The notes beneath the pieces are model-generated. The model did no database searches, was not told where the DNA came from, and saw only the letters and a program-made list of their open reading frames with translations. A program made the position numbers and the translations under genes. Positions 1 to 9,130 of a stretch of DNA of 17,483 nt are shown here, one piece after another. The stretch is from positions 1 to 17,483 of the forward strand of contig CAMZNS010000048.1 of assembly GCA_947313855.1 (NCBI GenBank). The letters are read 5' to 3'. Position 1 is the first letter of the stretch. Each line of letters starts with the position of its first letter. This DNA comes from an uncultured Deferribacteraceae bacterium (GTDB lineage Bacteria > Chrysiogenota > Deferribacteres > CAMZNJ01).

Positions 1-70
1 CAAATCGAAGTTGCCTGTTCTATCCTAAAGAATAACCTATTGTTTATAATAATATATTGAGGTGCATGTT

Positions 71-2563
<2,493 letters not shown>

Positions 2564-2572
2564 TGTGCTGTA

Positions 2573-2596
2573 GGTCTAGCGGTCTAGCGGTCTAGT
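2573..2596. repeat. 8-bp tandem repeat (GGTCTAGC)3 between convergent copA and trmFO
   Basis: Three head-to-tail copies of GGTCTAGC (the last ends in T) start ten bases after the copA stop. They run into the 3' end of trmFO: the TAG stop of trmFO (2584-2586, minus strand) and its last codons are made of repeat sequence. The 20 bp between the two genes has no obvious hairpin terminator. Confidence 0.9.
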
Positions 2597-4017
2597 GGCG
2601 AAGACACACGATGGAGGGTAGCAAGGAGGGCAGACATACCTCGCTCAGTAATATGAGTACGCTTCAACTGCTTATCACGATACCGCTTGCCTTTGGCATC
2701 ATGGGTAAGAGGCGGCAACATACCGTAGTTAAAGTTGGACGGCGAATAGCTAGACTGCAAACTAATCTGACCACTAACATAACGAGACAAAGCTCCCAAA
2801 GCGGTCTCAGCAGGGAACAGTACCGTGCCACCAACCAAGCCTGTACGGGATGTATGGTGTGTGTTGGTGGTTTCAGCCGTGCCAGCCGTGCCAGCCGTGC
2901 CAGCCGTATCGCTTTCGCCAGCGATGATGTTGGCGATGTGCATCCCCACGATCAGCCCCGTTGCCGCGGACTCCATGTACCCTTCGACCCCTGTTATCTG
3001 CCCCGCAAAAAATATGTTGGGGTTAGATCGCAGTTGCAGTGTTTCCGTTAAGTTTTGTGGTGCTTGGATGTACGTGTTGCGGTGTATGGAGCCGTATCGG
3101 AAGAAGTTTGCATTTTCGAGTCCGGGTAGCTTTTGTAGCACCCGTTTTTGTTCCCCTATCTTCATTTTTGTTTGGAAGCCCACGATATTGTAGGCTGTTG
3201 CGTCTTTATTCTCTTGTCGTAGTTGGATAACAGCGTGTGGTCGAGTTCCGTCGGGTGTTTCGAGTCCAACAGGTTTCATGGGTCCAAACAGCAGTGTTTG
3301 CTTCCCCCTTGCGGCCATGATTTCGATGGGCATGCATCCTTCGTAAACATTGTGTTGTTCGAAGTTTGCGAGTTCTGTTTTTTCCGCTGTCATGAGGTTG
3401 TTGTAGAATTCGTCGTACTGCTGTTCGGTGAGGGGGATGTTGATGTAGTCGGCACCCCCTTTGTCGTAGCGATTTTTTTTGTAGAGAGGTGCCATGTTAA
3501 TGCTATCGGTTTCGATGATGGGTGATATTGCGTCGTAGAAGTATGGTTGCGAGCCGGTGAGGGTTGTGATTTCATCCATCATGCTGTTTTTGGTGAGTGG
3601 TCCTGTGGCAATGACGACGACGCTGTTGTTGTGTAGGAGTGTTTTGAGTGTGGTAACCTCTTCGCGAACTAGTGTAATATTCGGATCGGATTCGATTTTG
3701 TTTGTGATGTATTGTGCGAAGGTATGTCGGTCGACAGCGAGAGCGTTCCCTGCAGGTATTCGAGCATGTTGTGCCCCTTTGAGCACTTCCGATCCGAGCA
3801 CGGCCATCTCCCCTTTTAGCATCCCTGATGATGTTGCGGGTGCTGTGCTTTTGAGTGAGTTTGAGCAGACGAGTTCGCCGAGTAGGTGTGTTTTGTGTGC
3901 TTCGGTGGTTGTTTTCGGTCTTTGTTCGAAGATTGTTGAAGGTATATTTTGCCTGCTTAAAAATAGTGCTACTTCGATGCCAGCGAGTCCGCCACCGATT
4001 ATTGTTACGTTACGCAT
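2584..4017 (-). CDS. trmFO: Methylenetetrahydrofolate-tRNA-(uracil-5-)-methyltransferase TrmFO
   Basis: Cytosolic flavoprotein that makes 5-methyluridine at position 54 of tRNA, using methylenetetrahydrofolate as carbon donor and reduced FAD. Signatures: FAD-binding GGGLAG near residue 8, ELVCSNSLKS with Cys51, SEVLKGAQ, PAGNALAVDR, YFYDAISPI (159-167), YEGCMPIE with Cys228, LFGPMKPVGL, VGFQTKMK, EQKRVL and FFAGQITGVEGY (336-347). Cys51 and Cys228 correspond to the cysteines implicated in catalysis in Bacillus TrmFO. At 477 residues it is longer than the usual 435-450. The extra length is mostly a low-complexity Thr-Ala-Gly insert (about 368-390) followed by a His/Thr stretch, just after the FAD/NADPH-binding core. 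ATG 4017 is preceded by GGGGAGA (4022-4028). It is convergent with copA and divergent from lolA, with its own promoter at 4072-4100. Confidence 0.96.
   Translation of the reverse strand: MRNVTIIGGGLAGIEVALFLSRQNIPSTIFEQRPKTTTEAHKTHLLGELVCSNSLKSTAPATSSGMLKGEMAVLGSEVLKGAQHARIPAGNALAVDRHTFAQYITNKIESDPNITLVREEVTTLKTLLHNNSVVVIATGPLTKNSMMDEITTLTGSQPYFYDAISPIIETDSINMAPLYKKNRYDKGGADYINIPLTEQQYDEFYNNLMTAEKTELANFEQHNVYEGCMPIEIMAARGKQTLLFGPMKPVGLETPDGTRPHAVIQLRQENKDATAYNIVGFQTKMKIGEQKRVLQKLPGLENANFFRYGSIHRNTYIQAPQNLTETLQLRSNPNIFFAGQITGVEGYMESAATGLIVGMHIANIIAGESDTAGTAGTAGTAETTNTHHTSRTGLVGGTVLFPAETALGALSRYVSGQISLQSSYSPSNFNYGMLPPLTHDAKGKRYRDKQLKRTHITERGMSALLATLHRVSSPLDR
2874..2909. repeat. 9-bp tandem repeat inside trmFO coding Thr-Ala-Gly
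   Basis: Three exact copies and one altered copy of CAGCCGTGC (plus-strand reading) lie in trmFO. They give the TAGTAGTAGTA segment at about residues 371-381. The 9-bp period keeps the reading frame. The insert sits between the conserved core and the C-terminal region, where it is probably tolerated as a linker. Confidence 0.92.
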
Positions 4018-4071
4018 GCTATCTCCCCACTGAGTTTCGGTACGATTAGTTGTTGTAAGTTCAGCCGCACC

Positions 4072-4100
4072 ATTATAACTAGTTTTACTTTTTTGTGAAA
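4072..4100 (-). promoter_or_regulatory. Sigma70-type promoter for trmFO
   Basis: Read on the minus strand, TTCACA (4095-4100) lies 17 bp upstream of a perfect TATAAT (4072-4077). The predicted transcript start is near 4065, giving a leader of about 48 bases before the trmFO ATG. Confidence 0.6.
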
Positions 4101-4114
4101 GTACTTTAATGGTC

Positions 4115-4143
4115 TTGCAAATCGGTTGAGGTTGTGTTATAAC
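4115..4143 (+). promoter_or_regulatory. Probable sigma70-type promoter for lolA
   Basis: TTGCAA (4115-4120), a 17-bp spacer and TATAAC (4138-4143) give a plausible promoter about 60 bases before the lolA ATG. An alternative is TTGAGG (4126-4131) with TATTGT (4150-4155). The 11-mer TTATAACTAGT at 4137-4147 also occurs at 4073-4083 over the trmFO -10 box, which may be a shared operator or coincidence. Confidence 0.45.
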
Positions 4144-4206
4144 TAGTGGTATTGTTTTTATAGTGTGTGCCTGTGAAGGGCAGCCATGTTTTTTTGGAGA
4201 TAAAAG

Positions 4207-4842
4207 ATGTTGAAAATCTTACGCAGTGCCGTGTTCTTACCCCTAGTCGGAGTACTTGTTCTGAGTGCAACCACGCTCGAAACAGCGTTCGCATCAGGCA
4301 ACCTAGAAAGCATAGTGCAGGCCATGGGCAAAGCGGGCACCCTTCAAGCTGATGTCCAACAGACAAATACCGTTGTCGGTGTGGGGAACGAAACATTCTC
4401 GGGGAAAGTATATATTCAGTATGGCGAAAAAGCGTACTGGGGGTACACAAAACCATCGGCTCAGATCTACCTCATCGAAGGGGATAGCGTAATATACTAC
4501 GACGAACTGCTCGAACAGGTCTACATTACCAACAAACAACAGATAGGCGACGACCTACTACTAGGACTAATGAGCGATGTTAACTCGTTGGTGAAAGACT
4601 TCACAATAACACCGATAAAAAACACGACTGGAGCATTTTCACTAGTGCCAAAGAAAAAATCTAGCACAATAAAAAATGTGGAAGTCTACACCAAAAAAGA
4701 GACAATACAGCGAGTTAAAAGCTACGACTACAAAGGGAATGTCATCGAAATGGTGTTCACCAATGTTGTGGTAGGGGGAGCAATACCCAAAGATAAATTC
4801 AAGATCGAATACCCCGAAGATGTGCAGATAATACGCAGATAG
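4207..4842 (+). CDS. lolA: LolA-like periplasmic outer-membrane lipoprotein carrier
   Basis: A 211-residue exported protein of the LolA family, which collects lipoproteins from the inner membrane LolCDE transporter and carries them through the periplasm to the outer membrane. A signal peptide covers residues 1-29 (KILR, a hydrophobic stretch, then a likely signal peptidase I site after AFA). The mature part shows the family pattern: an early helix followed by LQADVQQ, GKVYIQYGEKAYWGYTKP, a YYDELLEQVYI strand, and a C-terminal strand series (NVIEMVFTNVVV, IPKDKFKIEYPEDVQII). Length is close to usual. ATG 4207 has GGAGA at 4196-4200, six bases upstream. It appears monocistronic, divergent from trmFO, and ends directly in a tandem array. 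The family has low sequence conservation, so a related LolA-fold protein is possible. Confidence 0.85.
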   Translation: MLKILRSAVFLPLVGVLVLSATTLETAFASGNLESIVQAMGKAGTLQADVQQTNTVVGVGNETFSGKVYIQYGEKAYWGYTKPSAQIYLIEGDSVIYYDELLEQVYITNKQQIGDDLLLGLMSDVNSLVKDFTITPIKNTTGAFSLVPKKKSSTIKNVEVYTKKETIQRVKSYDYKGNVIEMVFTNVVVGGAIPKDKFKIEYPEDVQIIRR

Positions 4843-4938
4843 GTAGGTACGCAGGTACGCAGGTACGCAGGTACGCAGGTACGCAGGTCGGTAGGCAGGT
4901 ACGCAGGTCGGTAGGCAGGTACGCAGGTAGGCAGGCAG
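4843..4938. repeat. 8-bp based tandem array abutting the lolA stop codon
   Basis: Starting at the base after the TAG stop, GTACGCAG is repeated about five times. It then passes into a roughly 20-bp higher-order unit (GTACGCAGGTCGGTAGGCAG) repeated twice, and a decayed third copy. The last codons of lolA (ACGCAGATAG) already resemble the unit. Length steps are multiples of four bases. No coding sense is apparent on either strand. Confidence 0.92.
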
Positions 4939-5027
4939 ATATTAGTTGGCAACAAAAAATATCAAATAAGTTAATATTTTCACAAAAAAAGAATCACTTT
5001 TATGAACTTTTTGTGTAATAATGTATC

Positions 5028-5185
5028 TAACTACTGCTGAAGGTAGTTAACACAGTGCGTGGTAGCTAGGAGTGAGGCCTCTTCCCTCAAGCAACATTTT
5101 GTAAAAATTATCAGGGAGTGTTGCCCAAATCGGGATCAGATCCAAGTGAGGCACGAATATTGCTAGCCTTACGATTAATTTTAGT
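5028..5185 (+). ncRNA. Candidate structured RNA (rod-like, 6S-like shape) or nuo leader element
   Basis: The segment lies within a 441-base gene-free stretch (4843-5283). A hairpin pairs 5028-5035 with 5042-5049 around a six-base loop. Then a nested rod pairs 5058-5066 with 5162-5173 (small bulges), 5077-5081 (GCCTC) with 5148-5152 (GAGGC), 5083-5086 (TCCC) with 5132-5135 (GGGA), and 5091-5096 (GCAACA) with 5119-5124 (TGTTGC). Unpaired bubbles lie between the helices and a T-rich stretch follows. A long rod with a central bubble recalls 6S RNA, but I recognise no conserved sequence and no clear promoter before it. Confidence 0.3.
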
Positions 5186-5186
5186 T

Positions 5187-5197
5187 TATAATATAAT
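5187..5197 (+). promoter_or_regulatory. Overlapping -10 boxes, probable nuo operon promoter
   Basis: Two perfect TATAAT hexamers overlap at 5187-5192 and 5192-5197 in AT-rich DNA, about 90 bases before nuoA. The -35 region is poor (TTACGA at 5169-5174 is 17 bp from the second box), so an activator or AT-rich upstream contacts may be needed. Transcription would begin near 5204. Confidence 0.45.
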
Positions 5198-5239
5198 TTG
5201 TTATTTACCTCGCATGATATCTATTTTGAATTGAAACTA

Positions 5240-5269
5240 TCCCTCGCAATAATAACTATTTTCGAGGGG
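5240..5269 (+). promoter_or_regulatory. Leader hairpin next to the nuoA ribosome-binding site
   Basis: CCCTCG (5241-5246) can pair perfectly with CGAGGG (5263-5268), closed by a possible U-G pair, around a 16-base A/T-rich loop. The 3' arm holds a purine-rich GAGGGGG just before AAGGTG and the nuoA start, so folding could affect ribosome access or mRNA stability. Confidence 0.4.
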
Positions 5270-5283
5270 GAAAGGTGTTTTTT

Positions 5284-5637
5284 ATGGAATACGGTTACAT
5301 ACTGTTAACATTTTTAATTGTTCTTGCTTTGGGGGCAACCCTTCTCTCGATAGGTGCCTTGGTTCGCCCTAGTGTTCGCAACAAGTTCAAGCTCTCGCCA
5401 TACGAATCGGGGATGCCCATCCTCGACGACGCACATGTTAGCTTCAACGTACGCTACTACCTCATCGCTGTTATGTTCGTTATTTTTGACATTGAAACAA
5501 TCTTCCTCATCCCTTGGGCAGTCCACTTCGACGTTCTCGGGTTGTTTGGTCTCATCGAGATATTCATATTTATCACCATTCTAATTGTAGGTTATTTTTA
5601 CGCATACCGAAAAGGTACTTTTGTTATAAAGGGGTAG
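5284..5637 (+). CDS. nuoA: NADH-quinone oxidoreductase subunit A
   Basis: A 117-residue, three-helix membrane subunit at the hinge of complex I, next to NuoH and the quinone site. The family core is plain: KLSPYESGMP followed by FNVRYYLIAVMFVIFDIE and LIPWAV in helix 2, then a third helix (IFIFITILIVGYFYAY). The loop reads YESG where many homologues have YECG, so the loop Cys is a Ser. An in-frame GTG at 5275 would add three residues, but that GTG is part of the AAGGTG ribosome-binding site six bases before ATG 5284, so ATG is preferred. It is the first gene of the nuo operon. Confidence 0.95.
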   Translation: MEYGYILLTFLIVLALGATLLSIGALVRPSVRNKFKLSPYESGMPILDDAHVSFNVRYYLIAVMFVIFDIETIFLIPWAVHFDVLGLFGLIEIFIFITILIVGYFYAYRKGTFVIKG

Positions 5638-5690
5638 CTGCCCGACGCTGTTTCAGCTAACGGATACTGTTGCCGAGGATTATTTTAGTC

Positions 5691-6167
5691 ATGGGAATAC
5701 TGAACAATAAATTTAACCCAAACTTTGTTACCACCAACGTGGACAAGATTATTGGTCTTTCGAGGAGCCATTCCATTTGGCCTTTGACCTTCGGACTGTC
5801 TTGCTGTGCCATCGAGATGATGAGTGCGGGAGCCTCGAAATACGACCTTGATCGCTTCGGCGTGCTGTTTCGTGCCTCCCCGCGACAGGCGGATCTGCTT
5901 ATTGTTGCTGGTACTGTTAATCGCAAGATAGCCCCCATTGTTCGCCAAGTTTACGAGCAGATGCCTGAGCCGAAGTGGGTTATTGCCATGGGTGTTTGTG
6001 CAACTTCTGGCGGTGTTTACGATAGTTATGCCGTTGTGCAGGGTGTTGACGAGATTGTTCCTGTAGATGTTTACATTTCAGGTTGCCCACCACGTCCAGA
6101 AGCCTTGCTGGATGGGATTTTCGAGCTGAAAAAGATTATTGAAGCAACAAAAGTTCTGGTGAAATAA
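5691..6167 (+). CDS. nuoB: NADH-quinone oxidoreductase subunit B (cluster N2)
   Basis: A 158-residue peripheral subunit that holds the last Fe-S cluster, N2, which hands electrons to quinone. All four ligands are present: adjacent Cys38-Cys39 in LSCCAIEMM, Cys103 in GVCATSGG and Cys132 in SGCPPRPE. Other family landmarks are [28 protein letters not shown] and [12 protein letters not shown]. An upstream TTG at 5670 would add seven residues, but homologues begin MG-L close to this point and GAGG at 5675-5678 lies about 12 bases before ATG 5691, so the ATG is used. It follows nuoA by 53 bp. Confidence 0.95.
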   Translation: MGILNNKFNPNFVTTNVDKIIGLSRSHSIWPLTFGLSCCAIEMMSAGASKYDLDRFGVLFRASPRQADLLIVAGTVNRKIAPIVRQVYEQMPEPKWVIAMGVCATSGGVYDSYAVVQGVDEIVPVDVYISGCPPRPEALLDGIFELKKIIEATKVLVK

Positions 6168-6172
6168 ATAAA

Positions 6173-6778
6173 TTGCCCAAAATTAGGGTGGAAAGTTCTG
6201 AGGTTTATGTGGAAAAGTTGTTAGAAAGTCTGCAAACACAGTTTGGTAAGGGTATTACTGCTTGCGACAACGGTGTCGCCATCGATATTATCGCCGTAAC
6301 ACCGGATCTATTCCCACAAGTTATTCGGCACCTTCATGATGTTGAAAAATACGACTATCTTGTGGATATTGTTGCATCACACTGGGTGGATGAAAACTCA
6401 GAACACAGTTACGAAGTAACTTACAACCTCTACTGCGTTGACAGCAAGACCCGCATCTTCCTGAAAGTGCAACTAACAACACCGAAACTTGCCTCAGTTT
6501 ACCATATCTACAAATCGGCGGACTTCATGGAACGTGAACAGTACGATATGGTAGGCATTGTGTTTGAAGGACACCCAAACTTGAAACGAATATATATGCC
6601 CGACTACTTCGAAGGGCACCCACTGATGAAAACATATGGCGAAAAGGACAGGAGCTGGTTCAACCTTGGCGACGAAATGGGGCATGGCTTAACATTTACC
6701 AATTTGGGTGAAAAGTATGTTCCGCCAACACCGAAGGTTAAACCTGCACCAACACCGACGGAATCGTCAACGAAGTAA
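6173..6778 (+). CDS. nuoC: NADH-quinone oxidoreductase subunit C
   Basis: A 201-residue peripheral-arm subunit that packs against NuoD and NuoI in the connecting module; it has no cofactor. The 30-kDa subunit signature is clear: YDYLVDIVASHW (60-71), then MEREQYDMVGIVFEGHPNLKRI (119-140) and YFEGHPLMKTY (145-155). The last 20 residues are Pro/Thr/Lys-rich (PPTPKVKPAPTPTESS) and look like a disordered tail. The start is uncertain: TTG 6173 is five bases after the nuoB stop with no strong ribosome-binding site, and GTG 6188 is the alternative. Tight spacing suggests translational coupling to nuoB. It is separate from nuoD, unlike the nuoCD fusion of enterics. Confidence 0.92.
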   Translation: MPKIRVESSEVYVEKLLESLQTQFGKGITACDNGVAIDIIAVTPDLFPQVIRHLHDVEKYDYLVDIVASHWVDENSEHSYEVTYNLYCVDSKTRIFLKVQLTTPKLASVYHIYKSADFMEREQYDMVGIVFEGHPNLKRIYMPDYFEGHPLMKTYGEKDRSWFNLGDEMGHGLTFTNLGEKYVPPTPKVKPAPTPTESSTK

Positions 6779-6804
6779 CCAACAACAATGTAGGGCGAGA
6801 TTAG

Positions 6805-6838
6805 CTCACCTGTTGCACCCATTGAAGGTGAGAGCAAC
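6805..6838 (+). promoter_or_regulatory. Alternative hairpins in the nuoC-nuoD gap
   Basis: CTCACCT (6805-6811) pairs perfectly with AGGTGAG (6826-6832). A competing fold pairs GTTGC (6812-6816) with GCAAC (6834-6838) plus ACC with GGT. The folds share AGGTGAG-side bases and exclude each other. No T-run follows, so termination is unlikely; a role in processing or in translation of nuoD is possible. Confidence 0.35.
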
Positions 6839-6882
6839 ATTAACAAGCTGTGATTTTATAACTCCAGCAAGGTAGGGTTCTT

Positions 6883-8076
6883 ATGCACGAAGGTATCACA
6901 ATTACGAACAAGCATACGTCCGAGGTACTCACCCTCAACGTTGGGCCACAGCACCCCTCCACCCACGGCGTGCTACACCTTGTTGTTGACTTCGATGGCG
7001 AAATACTCAAGCGGGTGGAGCCCGACTGCGGCTACCTTCACCGCGGTGTAGAAAAGATGGCGGAAAATCGCCACTACCAATCCTCACTCCCACACATCAG
7101 TCGTCTGGACTACCTATCCCCCTACACCAACGACTGGGGCTTCTCCATGGCTGTTGAAAAGATGCTGGGCTGGGAGATACCTCAACGTGCCGAATATATT
7201 CGCGTCATCCTCGGCGAACTCTCACGCATCGCTTCACACCTCGTATGGCTGGCAACACACGCCCTCGATATCGGTGCAATGACCATCTTCCTCTACTGCT
7301 TCCGCGAACGCGAACAGATACTCGACATACTCGACGAGATGTCTGGGCAACGCATGAACGCTTCATGGATATGTATCGGTGGCGTACGCAAGGATGTTAC
7401 CCCCAAATTTGTTGGCATGGTCAAGGAGTTCTGTCGCACCTTCCCCGCACGGGTAAAAGAGTACGAACTACTACTCAACGCCAACCGTATCTGGCTGATG
7501 CGAACCCAAAACGTTGGCGTACTCACCCGTGAAGAGGCGATAAACTACGGCGTAAGTGGACCCATGATGCGTGCTAGTGGCGTTGACATGGACATGAGAC
7601 GGGATAACCCATACAGCGTTTACGCCAACTTCACCTTCAAAGTGCCTGTTTACACCGAAGGGGATACGTATGCACGGTATCGTGTTCGCATGGAGGAGAT
7701 GCTCGAGTCGAACTCCATCGTTGAGCAGGCCATTGCTGATCTCCCTCAAGGACGCACCCTTTATGCGAGGAATGTCAAGGACGACTCCCCCGAAACCTTT
7801 GCCGCACAAGACAAAAAATCCCTCGGAGCATTAATGGCAGGTCGTGGTATCCGGTTGCCGAAAGGTGAATCGTACACAGGGATTGAGGCACCAAAAGGTG
7901 AGCTAGGCTTTTACATCATACATGAAAAGGGTGAAAGCCCCTATCGTCTCAAGGTTCGTGCACCAAGCTTTATAAATCTGGCGGCACTGCCAAAGCTTTC
8001 TGAAGGGCACTCATTCGCCGATCTAATGGCTCTCATCGGCAGCATAGATCTTGTTTTGGGCGAGTGCGATAAATAA
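6883..8076 (+). CDS. nuoD: NADH-quinone oxidoreductase subunit D
   Basis: A 397-residue, 49-kDa-type subunit that forms the quinone pocket with NuoB and NuoH, related to the large subunit of NiFe hydrogenases but without metal ligands. Landmarks: LNVGPQHPSTHGV with His24 and His28 on the quinone-site loop, DCGYLHRGVEKMAE, RLDYLSP, SRIASHLVWL, FREREQI, NANRIWLMRTQNVG, GPMMRASG, a late GIEAPKGELGFYI, and the usual C-terminal LVLGECDK. ATG 6883 has AAGG and TAGGG within 6869-6877. Length is close to usual and the gene looks complete. Only 26 bp separate it from nuoH, the place where nuoE, nuoF and nuoG usually stand. Confidence 0.97.
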   Translation: MHEGITITNKHTSEVLTLNVGPQHPSTHGVLHLVVDFDGEILKRVEPDCGYLHRGVEKMAENRHYQSSLPHISRLDYLSPYTNDWGFSMAVEKMLGWEIPQRAEYIRVILGELSRIASHLVWLATHALDIGAMTIFLYCFREREQILDILDEMSGQRMNASWICIGGVRKDVTPKFVGMVKEFCRTFPARVKEYELLLNANRIWLMRTQNVGVLTREEAINYGVSGPMMRASGVDMDMRRDNPYSVYANFTFKVPVYTEGDTYARYRVRMEEMLESNSIVEQAIADLPQGRTLYARNVKDDSPETFAAQDKKSLGALMAGRGIRLPKGESYTGIEAPKGELGFYIIHEKGESPYRLKVRAPSFINLAALPKLSEGHSFADLMALIGSIDLVLGECDK

Positions 8077-8102
8077 ATTAGTAACAAAGTAGCAAAAGTG
8101 TT

Positions 8103-9122
8103 GTGTTTTCCTGGAAATGGGAATATATTTTATTAGGTGTTTTAATTATGTTTTTGGTTTTGGTGCAGATAATAACAATGATTCTTGCAGTAGTGATGGC
8201 TGTGGCTTACATGACATGGATGGAACGCAAAATTATTGGTGCGATCCAAAACCGTTATGGCGTTAAGCACACAGGTCCATTCGGTCTGCTCCAACCCTTT
8301 GCCGATGTGCTCAAGTTAATTACGAAGGAGTCGTTCTCTCCCGATCAGGTGAGCAAACCCCTCTTCAGAGCTGCCCCACTCATCGTCTTTGTGCCAGCCA
8401 TACTCTCTTTTTCGGTTATACCTTTTAGTTACGGTTTGTGGGTGTCAGATATCTCTGTGAGCCTCCTGTTTGTATTGGCCATGGGTTCCCTTGCCACCTA
8501 CGGTATAGTTTTTGCGGGGTGGTCGTCCAACTCCAAATACCCCATGATTAGCTCTTTACGCTCCACAGCACAGATGATTAGCTACGAGGTGCCCCTGTTT
8601 TTGTCCCTTATCGGTGTTATTATCCTCACCGGCTCCCTTAGCCTTAAGGAGATAGTTGAGTACCAAAACGAGCATATGTGGCTAGTTTTCCCACAGTTTT
8701 TGGGATTTGTTCTGTTTGCAGTTAGTGCTGTTGCTGAGACCAACCGTGCACCTTTCGACTTGGCTGAGGCGGAGACGGAGCTTGTTGGGGGGTTCTTCAC
8801 TGAGTACCCGTCCATGGGTTTCGCACTGTTTTTCCTAGCCGAATATGCCAGCATGTTCCTCATGAGTGCTGTTGCTGTGACGGTATTCCTTGGCGGTTGG
8901 AGCGGTCCATTTATCAACCACTTCGACGGTAGTGCCAAGGTTGTCATCGGTCTTATGTATTTTGTGATAAAGGTGTACGTTTTGATGTTTATTTTCGTGT
9001 GGCTTCGGGCAACATTTCCGCGACTACGCTACGATCAGTTAATGTCTTTTGCGTGGCTATATTTAATTCCGCTAGGGTTGTTTAACATAATACTAACAGC
9101 GGTTTTGGCTTATATATTTTAG
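8103..9122 (+). CDS. nuoH: NADH-quinone oxidoreductase subunit H
   Basis: A 339-residue multi-helix subunit that anchors the peripheral arm and forms the entry to the quinone chamber. Conserved segments: MERKIIGAIQNRYG (40-53), GLLQPFADVLKLITKE (61-76), RSTAQMISYEVPL, and the loop AETNRAPFDLAEAETELVGG followed by TEYPSMGFALFFLAEYAS, with the acidic residues expected on the quinone/proton path. The start is GTG 8103; the ribosome-binding site is weak (AAAGTAG) and initiation may depend on coupling with nuoD. The TAG stop overlaps the GGGGAG ribosome-binding site of nuoI. Confidence 0.95.
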   Translation: MFSWKWEYILLGVLIMFLVLVQIITMILAVVMAVAYMTWMERKIIGAIQNRYGVKHTGPFGLLQPFADVLKLITKESFSPDQVSKPLFRAAPLIVFVPAILSFSVIPFSYGLWVSDISVSLLFVLAMGSLATYGIVFAGWSSNSKYPMISSLRSTAQMISYEVPLFLSLIGVIILTGSLSLKEIVEYQNEHMWLVFPQFLGFVLFAVSAVAETNRAPFDLAEAETELVGGFFTEYPSMGFALFFLAEYASMFLMSAVAVTVFLGGWSGPFINHFDGSAKVVIGLMYFVIKVYVLMFIFVWLRATFPRLRYDQLMSFAWLYLIPLGLFNIILTAVLAYIF

Positions 9123-9130
9123 GGGAGTTT

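Noticed and set aside
2611-4049. Several plus-strand open frames opposite trmFO, up to 158 codons
   Set aside because: trmFO shows clear family motifs through the whole span. The opposite frames have no recognisable motif or start signals.
4956-4980. Terminator after lolA (AAAATAT/ATATTTT inverted repeat)
   Set aside because: The stem contains only A and T with an 11-base loop and no proper T-run, so it is too weak to call a terminator.
5058-5173. SRP RNA, 5S rRNA, tmRNA or RNase P RNA
   Set aside because: None of their invariant sequences are present, such as the GGAA tetraloop region of SRP RNA or the GAGGAAAGTCC segment of RNase P RNA.
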